From the NCBI GenBank assembly GCA_001768565.1, contig MEOE01000007.1:1-64000 (forward strand): DNA of 64,000 nucleotides. The letters are read 5' to 3'. How positions within the stretch are numbered: position 1 is the stretch's first letter; each line of letters opens with the position of its first letter. This document shows, piece after piece, positions 17,681-26,007 of this stretch. This DNA comes from Bacteroidetes bacterium GWF2_33_16. Lineage in GTDB: Bacteria > Bacteroidota > Bacteroidia > Bacteroidales > UBA12077. The notes under the pieces are model-generated. The model did no database searches and was not told the DNA's origin. It saw nothing but the letters and a program-made list of their open reading frames with translations. Both the position numbers and the translations under genes were made by a program.

Positions 17681-18832
17681 ATGATTAAAGCAAAACTGTT
17701 GAATATAGGTAAAGATATACATACCATTATATCGGAATTGGTGCAGGATAGTGATGTTTTAAATTTAACACAGGTTTCTCCTGATTTTCCGTGTCCTGTT
17801 GAACTTTCAAAATTAGCTGAGGAATATATACATAAGGGTTATAATCAGTATGCCCACGTTGATGGATTGCTGGAATTAAGAGAAGCAATTTCGGAAAAAG
17901 TTGAGTCTCTCTATGGTGTGCAGTATAGTCCGATTAACGAAGTTACTATTACTGCAGGTGCTACACAAGCTATATTTACGGCTATAAGTACATTTGTTAA
18001 CGAGGGCGATGAGGTTGTATTGTTTGAGCCGGCTTATTCGAGTTATATTCCAGCTATCATTAACAGCGGTGGACGACCTGTTTTTGTTCAATTAAAAAGA
18101 CCGGATTACTATATCGACTGGGAAGAGGTGCAAAAGATAATAAATACAAGGACCAAGCTTATTATTATTAATACTCCTCATAATCCTACCGGATCCATTT
18201 TTTCAGATGAGGATATTGTACAATTGAGAAAAATTACACTCGGAACAAAAATCCTGGTAATTAGCAACGAATCTTTTGAAAGTATGGTGTTCGATACAAA
18301 AAAACATCATAGCATTTCGAGCAATCCTCAGTTGTCTGAACGAAGTATTATTGTTTCGTCGTTTGGTAAAACCTTTAATATTCCGGGTTGGAAAATTGGA
18401 TACTGTCTGGCTCCCGAAAAATTAATGAGTCAAATACGCAAATCTCAAATGTTCCAGGTAAATTCTGTAAATTCTCCTTTGCAATATGCCCTTGGAGATT
18501 ATTTGAAAACAGAAATTGATTATTCGGCAATTTTAAAACCCTATGAGGAAAGCAGGAACCTTGTTCTTGAGTTATTAATGGATTCTCGTTTCGAGATTGT
18601 TCCTTCAAAAGGTACATTTTACCAGTTACTCGATTACAAAGCAATAAGCGACGAGAAAGATACCGAGTTTGCACGACGGTTAATAGATCAAATTGGAGTT
18701 GCATTATTCCCTCTTTCAGTTTTTTATCACGATTCTGTTGACAATAAAATGGTTGGTTTGTGCTTTAACCGAGAGAAAGAAATTTTAAGAGTTGCGTGTG
18801 AACGACTAAAAAAACTCGATTCGATAAAATAA
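17681..18832 (+). CDS. Class I aminotransferase-fold PLP protein with lost signature residues
   Basis: A 384-residue relative of methionine/kynurenine aminotransferases (YbdL type). The start is ATG 17681, since the upstream in-frame codon at 17675 is TTG. It keeps INTPHNPTGS and the PLP lysine in SSFGKTF (K230). Three hallmark residues differ. The Asp that contacts the pyridine nitrogen (usual SDEVYEH) is Asn196 and the Tyr beside it is Phe199, in the segment SNESFES. The carboxylate-binding Arg of the usual IRLCF block is Gly359 (MVGLCF). The Asn-to-Lys spacing of 34 is the same as Asp-to-Lys in YbdL as I recall it, so the alignment is not shifted. It may catalyse a different PLP reaction or be non-catalytic. 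A TACTTTTG -7-like box lies at 17647-17654 and a terminator follows. Confidence 0.85.
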   Translation: MIKAKLLNIGKDIHTIISELVQDSDVLNLTQVSPDFPCPVELSKLAEEYIHKGYNQYAHVDGLLELREAISEKVESLYGVQYSPINEVTITAGATQAIFTAISTFVNEGDEVVLFEPAYSSYIPAIINSGGRPVFVQLKRPDYYIDWEEVQKIINTRTKLIIINTPHNPTGSIFSDEDIVQLRKITLGTKILVISNESFESMVFDTKKHHSISSNPQLSERSIIVSSFGKTFNIPGWKIGYCLAPEKLMSQIRKSQMFQVNSVNSPLQYALGDYLKTEIDYSAILKPYEESRNLVLELLMDSRFEIVPSKGTFYQLLDYKAISDEKDTEFARRLIDQIGVALFPLSVFYHDSVDNKMVGLCFNREKEILRVACERLKKLDSIK

Positions 18833-18997
18833 TCTGTAAATCTTGATTTGCAAAGGGCTAAAATAAACAAGTTTAAAACGAAATTTGAGTTAGAATCTGG
18901 GTATAACTAAAATACATGTATCGACCTTAATCCAAATTATATTCTCGCAGTCAATTTATTTAATTTCAGCAAATCTGATTTTATAGATAAAATAAAA

Positions 18998-19030
18998 ACC
19001 AAATATTCTTTATATTTGGTTTTGTTATTT
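18998..19030 (+). terminator. Terminator after the aminotransferase-like gene
   Basis: ACCAAATAT and ATATTTGGT form a perfect 9-bp stem with a 5-nt loop, followed by TTTGTTATTTTT, upstream of the GH3 gene. Confidence 0.7.
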
Positions 19031-19067
19031 TTATAGATAATATTCTCTTAATAGAATTAAAATAGAT

Positions 19068-20585
19068 ATGCAAATTATCAACTCTATTGTTACCTGGCTT
19101 AATTTTAAACGTGTTTACCAGATTGATTTGTTTAAAAAATTTCCATTTGATGCCCAGCAAGAAGTTTTATTTAAGTTAATTGATATGGCCAAAAAAACAG
19201 AGTTTGGTAAGAAATATCATTTTCATTCTATTCGAAGCATTAAAGAATATCAGGAGAGAGTGCCTCTGCAAACATACGATTCACTAAAACCATATATTGA
19301 GAGGTTAATGCACGGTGAGCAAAATATTTTATGGCCAAGTGATATAAGATGGTTTGCAAAATCATCAGGAACTACAAGCGATAAGAGTAAATTTATTCCT
19401 GTTTCGAGCGAAGCATTGGAAGATTGCCATTTTAGGGGCGGTAAAGATGTGTTGGCTCTTTATGCTTTAAATTACCCCGAAACAGAGATTTTCAAGGGGA
19501 AAGGACTTACTTTAGGGGGTAGTCATCAGATCAATAAAATTAATAATGAGTCGTTTTATGGCGACTTATCGGCTATACTAATCGAAAACCTTCCTTTTTG
19601 GGCGCACTTTATTAAAACACCAAGTCAGGAAATCGCACTTATGAGCGAGTGGGAAGAAAAACTCGAAAAAATTACTGAAGCTACCATTCAGGAAAATGTA
19701 ACTAGTATTGCTGGCGTACCTTCGTGGACATTGGTATTGCTTAAATATATTCTTGAAAAAACAGGTGCGAAAAACATTCTTGAAGTATGGCCTAATTTAG
19801 AGCTTTTTACGCATGGAGGTGTAAGTTTTCAGCCTTACCGGGAACAATTTAAAAAGCTTATTCCGAAAGATAATATGAATTATATGGAAACGTATAATGC
19901 ATCTGAAGGGTTTTTTGCAGTTCAGGATTACCCATTACGCGATGATATGCTACTAATGCTTGATTATGGAATTTTCTTTGAGTTTATTCCTATCGAAGAA
20001 CTCGAAAAAGAAAATCCAAGAGCATTTCATATCGATGATGTTGAGCTTAATAAAAACTATGCAATAGTTATTTCAACAAATGCAGGGTTGTGGAGATATA
20101 TGATTGGCGATACAGTAATTTTTACATCCAAATATCCACATAAGATAAAAATAAGTGGTCGCACCAAACATTTTATTAATGTATTTGGCGAAGAGGTTAT
20201 TATTGATAATGCCGAAAGTGCCTTAAAGATTGCCTGCGAAAAAACAGGAGCATTGCTAAAGGACTATACTGCTGCTCCCATATTTATGGGGACCGATACC
20301 AAAGGAGCGCATCAATGGCTTATTGAATTTGAACAAGAGCCAGAAAGCATTGATCAATTTGCCAGGATACTTGATGAATCTTTACAGCAAGTTAATTCAG
20401 ATTACGAAGCCAAACGATACAAAAGCATAACACTTGATCAGCTGGAAGTTATTAAAGCCAAACCAAACCTGTTTTATCAATGGTTAAAAGAAAAAGGGAA
20501 AATCGGTGGTCAAAATAAAGTACCTCGCTTGTCGAACAGCCGACAATATATTGATGAATTACTTGAATTAAATAATAAACTCTAG
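19068..20585 (+). CDS. GH3-family acyl-adenylating protein
   Basis: A 505-residue member of the GH3 branch of the ANL adenylating enzymes. In plants GH3 proteins conjugate amino acids to auxin or jasmonate. Bacterial members are widespread in Bacteroidota with unknown substrates. The ATP-binding motif SSGTTSDKSKFIP lies at about 103-115, and YNASEGFFAVQD is at about 277-288. A GH3-type C-terminal domain carries YMIGDTVIF and ISGRTKHFINVFGEEV. Full length. Only 7 nt separate it from the following propeller-like gene, suggesting co-transcription. The substrate cannot be read from sequence. Confidence 0.9.
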   Translation: MQIINSIVTWLNFKRVYQIDLFKKFPFDAQQEVLFKLIDMAKKTEFGKKYHFHSIRSIKEYQERVPLQTYDSLKPYIERLMHGEQNILWPSDIRWFAKSSGTTSDKSKFIPVSSEALEDCHFRGGKDVLALYALNYPETEIFKGKGLTLGGSHQINKINNESFYGDLSAILIENLPFWAHFIKTPSQEIALMSEWEEKLEKITEATIQENVTSIAGVPSWTLVLLKYILEKTGAKNILEVWPNLELFTHGGVSFQPYREQFKKLIPKDNMNYMETYNASEGFFAVQDYPLRDDMLLMLDYGIFFEFIPIEELEKENPRAFHIDDVELNKNYAIVISTNAGLWRYMIGDTVIFTSKYPHKIKISGRTKHFINVFGEEVIIDNAESALKIACEKTGALLKDYTAAPIFMGTDTKGAHQWLIEFEQEPESIDQFARILDESLQQVNSDYEAKRYKSITLDQLEVIKAKPNLFYQWLKEKGKIGGQNKVPRLSNSRQYIDELLELNNKL

Positions 20586-20592
20586 TTTAATC

Positions 20593-21393
20593 ATGTTTAT
20601 CTGGCTGCAAATAATCACTCTTTTTTTTCAGATGAATTCTGATACAATTAGCGAATTCAAATGGATTAAAGACATTACAATAAAAACAGAATCTTTTGCC
20701 ACAGATCAATTAAACAATATTTATTCTATTGATAAAACAGGAGTTGTAAAAATCAGTATAGAAGATCAATCAAGGTTTAGTTATTCAAGTAAATTAAATG
20801 GTAATATCCATTCGGTTGATGTTACTGATCCTTTTCGAATATTGATTTTTTACAAGGATTTTAGCAGAGCAGTTTTTCTAGACAATAAACTCACAGAATT
20901 ACTGAGTGCAATACAGTTAAACGACCTTGGCTATTTTAATGTGCAGGCCGTTGGCACGTCGTCGCGCGGGGGATTCTGGATTTACGATCAGGATGTTGCC
21001 CAGATTGTTTATATCGACAAATCATTAAAAGAAAGTCACAGAAGCTCTGTGCTTAGAGATATAATAGATAACTCATCAGATAAAGAAACTCTAAGTCTGA
21101 TTGAGAAAAACGATTTTGTTTATTTAGGAATCCCGAATCAGGGTATATTTCAATTTGATATTTATGGAACGTTTTTAAAGAAATTTCCAATAACAGATTT
21201 CTTTAAATTCCAGGTATGGGGGCAAAGTATTATTTATTTTAGTAATAATAAATTAAAGATTTATAATACCCAGACTTACGAAACGGAAGAAAAAATTTTA
21301 CCTGTTAATAATGTAAAAGATTGTAGTGTAGAGGGCTCGAAACTTTTTTTATTATTGACCGACAGAATTTCAATTTATAGCATAAATAACTAA
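20593..21393 (+). CDS. Hypothetical propeller-like protein
   Basis: A 266-residue protein I cannot assign to a named family. A short hydrophobic N terminus (MFIWLQIITLFFQ) may be a weak signal anchor. The rest is made of beta-rich repeats such as NIYSIDKTGVV, GFWIYDQDV, FVYLGIPNQGIFQFD and KLKIYNTQT, suggesting a small beta-propeller. It lies 7 nt after the GH3 gene and 21 nt before a small basic protein, so it is probably part of a GH3-to-kinase operon. An alternative start is the ATG at 20632, which would make it cytoplasmic. Confidence 0.7.
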   Translation: MFIWLQIITLFFQMNSDTISEFKWIKDITIKTESFATDQLNNIYSIDKTGVVKISIEDQSRFSYSSKLNGNIHSVDVTDPFRILIFYKDFSRAVFLDNKLTELLSAIQLNDLGYFNVQAVGTSSRGGFWIYDQDVAQIVYIDKSLKESHRSSVLRDIIDNSSDKETLSLIEKNDFVYLGIPNQGIFQFDIYGTFLKKFPITDFFKFQVWGQSIIYFSNNKLKIYNTQTYETEEKILPVNNVKDCSVEGSKLFLLLTDRISIYSINN

Positions 21394-21414
21394 TCACAAA
21401 TAAGTAACTTTATA

Positions 21415-21657
21415 GTGAAAAAAAGGAAAGTTGAAAAAGATAAAAGGCTAAAAAGAATTTACAAGGGAACAATCTTATTTAACGAAAAAGAGATACAGGC
21501 CATTAATCATTATTGTAAAAAGTATAAAATTACCAATCGTTCAAAAATGATGAGAGAAATGATTATTGGGTCTATTCTTAAGAAATTCGACGAAGATTAC
21601 CCAACCTTATTCGAAAATACACCCACTCTTTTTAGTCAAAATGGAAACGGAAAATAA
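21415..21657 (+). CDS. Small basic protein, possible ribbon-helix-helix
   Basis: An 80-residue Lys-rich protein starting with GTG. The pattern YKGTILFNEKEIQAINHYCK, then KITNRSKMMREMIIGSIL, resembles a ribbon-helix-helix fold: one strand, then two helices joined at NRS. That would make it a possible DNA-binding regulator. The gene overlaps the start of the deoxynucleoside kinase by 17 nt in another frame, so the two are likely translationally coupled. Function unknown. Confidence 0.6.
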   Translation: MKKRKVEKDKRLKRIYKGTILFNEKEIQAINHYCKKYKITNRSKMMREMIIGSILKKFDEDYPTLFENTPTLFSQNGNGK

Positions 21658-22309
21658 AGATAATAGTATGTCAAAAACGATCAAAACAGGCGCAATGCAT
21701 ATAGCCATTGCAGGAAATATCGGTTCAGGAAAAACCACTTTAACCGGTTTATTATCCAAACATTACCAGTGGGATGCTCATTACGAAGATGTTGATGAAA
21801 ATCCCTATCTGAATGACTTCTATGAGGATATGCAACGATGGTCGTTTAACCTGCAAATTTACTTTTTAAATAGCAGATTAGGCCAAATATTAAATATTCG
21901 CAAATCGGGAAAAACAGTAATTCAAGATCGCACTATATACGAAGATGCGTATATTTTTGCACCTAATCTTCATTCTATGGGCTTAATGTCGACCCGCGAT
22001 TTCGACAATTATTTTACTTTATTTAACTCCATGACATCGCTAATTCAACCACCAGATTTATTAATTTATTTAAGAGCTTCTGTTCCTACACTGGTAAATC
22101 AAATCCAAAAGAGAGGTCGCGAGTACGAAAACTCAATTCGTTTAGATTATCTTAAACGTCTTAACGAACGTTACGAAGCATGGATCGAAGGTTATAATTT
22201 GGGAAAGATTCTAATAATTGATGTTGACAATCTTAATTTCTCTGAATTACGCGAGGATCTGAGTCATGTAATCAGTAAAATTGATGCACAAATACATGGT
22301 TTGTTTTAA
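21641..22309 (+). CDS. Deoxynucleoside kinase
   Basis: About 222 residues. It phosphorylates deoxyribonucleosides with ATP for nucleotide salvage. Visible motifs are the P-loop GNIGSGKT (about 26-33), the substrate/catalytic block QDRTIYEDAYIFA, and a LID-like RGREYENSI with a following LNERYE helix. I chose ATG 21641; the ATG at 21668 is also possible. The frame is open further upstream to a TTG at 21566, but that would overlap the preceding gene far more. The substrate (dA, dG or dC) cannot be told. A terminator follows directly. Confidence 0.92.
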   Translation: METENKDNSMSKTIKTGAMHIAIAGNIGSGKTTLTGLLSKHYQWDAHYEDVDENPYLNDFYEDMQRWSFNLQIYFLNSRLGQILNIRKSGKTVIQDRTIYEDAYIFAPNLHSMGLMSTRDFDNYFTLFNSMTSLIQPPDLLIYLRASVPTLVNQIQKRGREYENSIRLDYLKRLNERYEAWIEGYNLGKILIIDVDNLNFSELREDLSHVISKIDAQIHGLF

Positions 22310-22342
22310 TAAGAGAAACCACTCCTTTTTTTATATAATACT

Positions 22343-22373
22343 AACCTGAATTGAAATGATTCAGGTTTTTTTA
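22343..22373 (+). terminator. Terminator after deoxynucleoside kinase
   Basis: AACCTGAAT (22343-22351) pairs with ATTCAGGTT (22359-22367) around a 7-nt loop, followed by TTTTT. Confidence 0.8.
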
Positions 22374-22462
22374 TGCTATTTTTTAAGAATTTACTACCTT
22401 TCGTTACAACCATTTATGAGCGAATATCGTCTTGATTTTGAATATCATTAAAAGCAAAAGAT

Positions 22463-23158
22463 ATGAAGAAGGCAATAATTTTCTCATTCATTATCCCTGC
22501 TATACTATTTGCATCATGCGAAAAGGATGATTTAACCGAGCCTGTAAGTATTGATTTTGAATTTTCGATGGATACCTTTCAGTTGAATGAGGGTGGAAAG
22601 CAAGGATTGTTTGAAATTAACAAAGGAACTCTTATTATACAAACTCTTGAGCTCGATGGGAGAAGAGATCAGGGTGACGATTACTTTTTTTCATCCAGTT
22701 TTGTTCCTCCACTTAAAGCAGAACTGCATACCAAAACAATAAATCAGGATGTTGTATATGATATTCCACAAGGAATTTATAACCGTATTGAATTAAATCT
22801 ATCGATTGGAGTTGAAAATGAAAATGCACTATGCTTCGAAGGTCGTTTTCAGCGAGGACCGATGGATGATATGCCTGTTGTTTTTGAATATGCTTTTCAA
22901 GAGCACGTAAGAATTAGGGCAAAAAACAAGGTTGGAGATGACCAAATAGTAATATCTAAAGAGAATCCTTTAAAAGCCAGAGTTGTGTTTAATGTACCCA
23001 ATATGTTTCAATTTGTAAATATGAATATGATTCGAAATGCAGCAACGACTGAAATAAACGGAATGCAAGCAATCAAGATAAATAGCCAACAAAACACAGA
23101 TATTTTTAATTTACTGGCTGCAAGGCTGGACAATGCACTTTATGTGGTTTTTGAATAA
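22463..23158 (+). CDS. Putative lipoprotein of the ECF sigma locus
   Basis: A 231-residue exported protein with a lipobox FASC (Cys at about 19). It is beta-rich, with no family I recognise with certainty. The segments KAELHTKTINQDVVYDIPQGIYNRIELNLSIG (read in two parts) recall DUF4382-like proteins such as the one encoded 2 kb downstream, which has AGQYNQIRFIL at the equivalent place. It lies 10 nt before the sigma-factor gene and is probably in one operon with it. Possible role: surface or periplasmic partner, or target, of the sigma system (inference). Confidence 0.7.
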   Translation: MKKAIIFSFIIPAILFASCEKDDLTEPVSIDFEFSMDTFQLNEGGKQGLFEINKGTLIIQTLELDGRRDQGDDYFFSSSFVPPLKAELHTKTINQDVVYDIPQGIYNRIELNLSIGVENENALCFEGRFQRGPMDDMPVVFEYAFQEHVRIRAKNKVGDDQIVISKENPLKARVVFNVPNMFQFVNMNMIRNAATTEINGMQAIKINSQQNTDIFNLLAARLDNALYVVFE

Positions 23159-23168
23159 CATATAATGC

Positions 23169-23714
23169 ATGAAGATTGATTTATACAGCGATGAAGAAAT
23201 CCTTAAAGGCTGTAATAATAATTCGAGACTTTACCAGGAGCTTCTTTATCGCAAGTTTGCAAAGAAAATGTATGGTATATGTTTGAGCTATACCGGAGAA
23301 AGAAATATGGCTCAGGATGTGCTTCAGGAATCATTTATCAAAGTTTTTAAAAGTATTAAGGATTTTAAATTTGATGGTTCACTCGAAGGGTGGGTTAGGA
23401 GGATTGTTGTAAATACGGCACTCGATTATTTACGACAGAAATCGAGATTGCAAAAGTATATTACTGACAAAGAAGATATAACCAAGGAGGTAAACGAAAT
23501 ATCTGCTATTGAGAATCTGCAAATACAGGATATAATTAATCAGATTGCAAAATTGCCTGATGGTGCAAGGGCAGTTTTTAATTTATATGCGCTGGAAGGA
23601 TATACACACAAAGAAATTGCCCAAAAATTAGAGATTACTGAAGGTACATCAAAATCGCAATTTAGCAGAGCCCGAAAACTATTGATGGAATTGTTAAACC
23701 AAGTTAGTGCCTAA
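23169..23714 (+). CDS. ECF-type RNA polymerase sigma factor
   Basis: A 181-residue sigma-70 family ECF factor. Region 2 (about 25-90) contains YGICLSYTGERNMAQDVLQE and GWVRRIVVNTALDYLR. Region 4 (about 125-178) contains LPDGARAVFNLYALEGYTHKEIA and GTSKSQFSRARKLL. It is the length usual for Bacteroidota ECFs. Its 3' end overlaps or touches the next gene, which encodes a cytoplasmic segment, a membrane helix and an exported part, the expected position of a regulatory anti-sigma partner. Confidence 0.93.
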   Translation: MKIDLYSDEEILKGCNNNSRLYQELLYRKFAKKMYGICLSYTGERNMAQDVLQESFIKVFKSIKDFKFDGSLEGWVRRIVVNTALDYLRQKSRLQKYITDKEDITKEVNEISAIENLQIQDIINQIAKLPDGARAVFNLYALEGYTHKEIAQKLEITEGTSKSQFSRARKLLMELLNQVSA

Positions 23715-23718
23715 GAAA

Positions 23719-24897
23719 ATGAATTTTAATAAGTGGTATAAAAATAAAATTGAGTCGTTAGACCAGGATCCTCCTGAAATAGTGTGGGAAAATATTCAGG
23801 ACGATCTTGATATAGATCATTCTTGGGTTTTTGTTAAAGATTATCTTGATAAAAATTCTCGTAATAGAAGGCAGTTTATATATGCTGTTGCAGCAAGCCT
23901 AATTTTATTTATAACCGCAGGTACTTACTGGCTTTTTATTTTACAAAGAGGGCAAGGAGAGTTACAACTAATCTCAACACAACAAACCTTTCTAGAAACT
24001 CAGAATAAAAATAAAAAAGAAGATCAAGCATTTGTCGAACTTAAAAATGAATTTATAAATCAAAAGGATGAAAGAAAGCCGATTGATAAAAAAAGAAGAA
24101 TAAAACCAGAGCCACATGAACTTTTTAGTCAGCAACAAGAAGAATTAAGAACGAACGAATCCTTTTTGGCATCATTTGCAGCCAGCAATTTTAGTTCTGA
24201 GAATAATATAACAACGAATTACATGAACCTTAGGGAGATAGATTCCGAATCGGATAATTTAACTGAAAAAACAGAAAGAAAAGCTTTTAAAGAAGTTTAT
24301 ATCGGTACAATAGGCCAATTTGCCAATACATGGATGTTAAATGACAAAACTCTAAATGGTTTGGATAGTGATAATTTAACAAAAACAAATGCTTCGTTTG
24401 GTTATAATTTGGGTTTTTTTATTGGAACCAATATTTCTCAGAAAACCGACATGCAACTCGATCTGGATTTTCTTGTTAATAACAATCAGAATTATAACGA
24501 ATATTTAAACGGACATTATGTTTCGAGCCAGATGAGACTCAATTATTCACAGGCATCATTATCTCTAAGGTATTTAATTATATCAAAAAGGTTTATTAAA
24601 GGAGAACACAGATTAAGTATTGGAAGTTATTTAGGTTATCTAAGAAATGCTTATCAGGTGATTGAAGGAGAATCTGTTTCTGTATTAAATACATATAATA
24701 ATTTTGATTATGGATTACTTTTAGGATATGAGTATGTTATTCCGGTTTATAATAAAATAGATATAGGAACTGGTTTTAGAGCGTATTATGGACTACAAAA
24801 TATTTATTCGGGCGATAATACTATTCCATCTTATATGAATAAAACCAATAATGCCTCTGTAAATATCACATTATCGATAAAATATGACTGGAGGTAG
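23719..24897 (+). CDS. Membrane-anchored barrel-like protein, candidate anti-sigma partner
   Basis: About 392 residues. A cytoplasmic N terminus (about 1-55; WYKNKIESLDQDPPEIVWENI) is followed by one membrane helix (YAVAASLILFITAGTYWLFI, about 56-75) and a charged linker of about 100 residues. The C-terminal half (about 190-392) consists of amphipathic strands like an outer-membrane beta-barrel (LGFFIGTNISQKTDMQLDL, LLGYEYVIP and a terminal Trp-Arg). A barrel behind an inner-membrane helix is topologically odd: either a cell-spanning sensor or a periplasmic beta-sandwich. A GTG at 23707 overlapping the sigma stop is an alternative start and would couple translation. Anti-sigma function is inferred from position and the soluble N terminus. 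Confidence 0.65.
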   Translation: MNFNKWYKNKIESLDQDPPEIVWENIQDDLDIDHSWVFVKDYLDKNSRNRRQFIYAVAASLILFITAGTYWLFILQRGQGELQLISTQQTFLETQNKNKKEDQAFVELKNEFINQKDERKPIDKKRRIKPEPHELFSQQQEELRTNESFLASFAASNFSSENNITTNYMNLREIDSESDNLTEKTERKAFKEVYIGTIGQFANTWMLNDKTLNGLDSDNLTKTNASFGYNLGFFIGTNISQKTDMQLDLDFLVNNNQNYNEYLNGHYVSSQMRLNYSQASLSLRYLIISKRFIKGEHRLSIGSYLGYLRNAYQVIEGESVSVLNTYNNFDYGLLLGYEYVIPVYNKIDIGTGFRAYYGLQNIYSGDNTIPSYMNKTNNASVNITLSIKYDWR

Positions 24898-25037
24898 TGT
24901 GCCATGAATTTTCGACCTAGTAATGCTTTTTTAAACCACCTTTTCATTAAAAAGCAGAAATGGCCATTCCAACCCTTTTAATGTTAAGATCGTCTTAGAG
25001 CTATAAAATGATTTTAATAACTATAAAAATAGAAGCT

Positions 25038-25934
25038 ATGAAAAAATTAATTCGATTATTTATGGTATTAGTATTCGCATTATTTGCATTTGCAGCTTGC
25101 GAAGAGAATGATTCAAAAGGTACATTAACACTATCTATTACCGATGCTCCGATTGACATGACAAACGTTACAGGAGTTTATATTAAGGTTAACGAAATTC
25201 AAATCAATAAAAGTGGAAGCGATTGGGTTACATTTGAAGGGTTTGTTGGTCCTCAGACGTTTAATATTTTGGAGTTAACCAATGGCGAATCAGTCATGAT
25301 GGGTAGTATCGAATTTGAGGCTGGACAATATAATCAGATTCGTTTTATCCTTGATGCTCCAGAAATGGGTGGAGGTTTAAATCCTTCAAATCCGGGATGC
25401 TATATTACATTTTCTGATGGTCCGGATCAGCCATTGTTTGTTCCAAGCGGAGGAGAGTCTGGATGGAAAGCTGTTGGCTCATTTAAAGTTCCCGAAAATG
25501 GAGATGTTGCAATAACTGCTGATTTTGATGCTCGTAAATCAGTGATGAAACAAGGTGCAAACGACTTTTATATTTTAAAACCTACAATTCGTTTAATAGT
25601 TGATGGTCAGGCAGGTAAAATTGTTGGTGGTGTAACTAATATTCCCGAAGGAGTAGATATTATTATTTATGCTTATGAAGCTGGAGTTTATACTGCTGAC
25701 GAAGCAGTGGATCCTATAAATGACACAACTGCCCGATTCCCAAATGCAATTACAAGCGATAAAGTGGATGATACTGATTCATATTGTCTTGCATTTCTTG
25801 CTCCAAAAACTTACGATCTTGTTGTAACATCATCAATTGATGGTGTATTTCAGGAGGTTCTGGGTATTGTTGAAGATGTTGCGGTTGAAAGTAGAAAAAC
25901 TACAAATCAGCCTATTGATATATCAAGCCTTTAA
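25038..25934 (+). CDS. DUF4382 domain-containing lipoprotein
   Basis: About 298 residues. The start is ATG 25038 (MKKLIRLF), which places the lipobox FAAC at about 17-20; the upstream frame adds ten non-signal residues. The DUF4382 domain opens with GTLTLSITDAPIDMTNV, then VYIKVNEIQI, and includes FEAGQYNQIRFILD. The C-terminal part (about 195-298) looks like a second beta-sandwich. DUF4382 proteins are exported and of unknown function. It follows the sigma/membrane pair by 140 nt and resembles the lipoprotein in front of the sigma gene, so all four may form one regulon. Confidence 0.85.
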   Translation: MKKLIRLFMVLVFALFAFAACEENDSKGTLTLSITDAPIDMTNVTGVYIKVNEIQINKSGSDWVTFEGFVGPQTFNILELTNGESVMMGSIEFEAGQYNQIRFILDAPEMGGGLNPSNPGCYITFSDGPDQPLFVPSGGESGWKAVGSFKVPENGDVAITADFDARKSVMKQGANDFYILKPTIRLIVDGQAGKIVGGVTNIPEGVDIIIYAYEAGVYTADEAVDPINDTTARFPNAITSDKVDDTDSYCLAFLAPKTYDLVVTSSIDGVFQEVLGIVEDVAVESRKTTNQPIDISSL

Positions 25935-25958
25935 TTCTAAGCTTATTGAGAACAAGAA

Positions 25959-25990
25959 AGGATCGGAAAAACCCGATCCTTTTTTGTTTT
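25959..25990. terminator. Terminator between DUF4382 gene and kbl
   Basis: AGGATCGG and CCGATCCT form a perfect 8-bp stem followed on plus by TTTTTTG. It also lies downstream of kbl on the minus strand. Confidence 0.85.
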
Positions 25991-26007
25991 TTTGTAAAAT
26001 ATAAAAA

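Noticed and set aside
20593-21393. Frameshifted start of a larger propeller gene fused to GH3
   Set aside because: The GH3 protein is full length with its own stop, and the following frame has its own ATG 7 nt later. There is no sign of a broken fusion.
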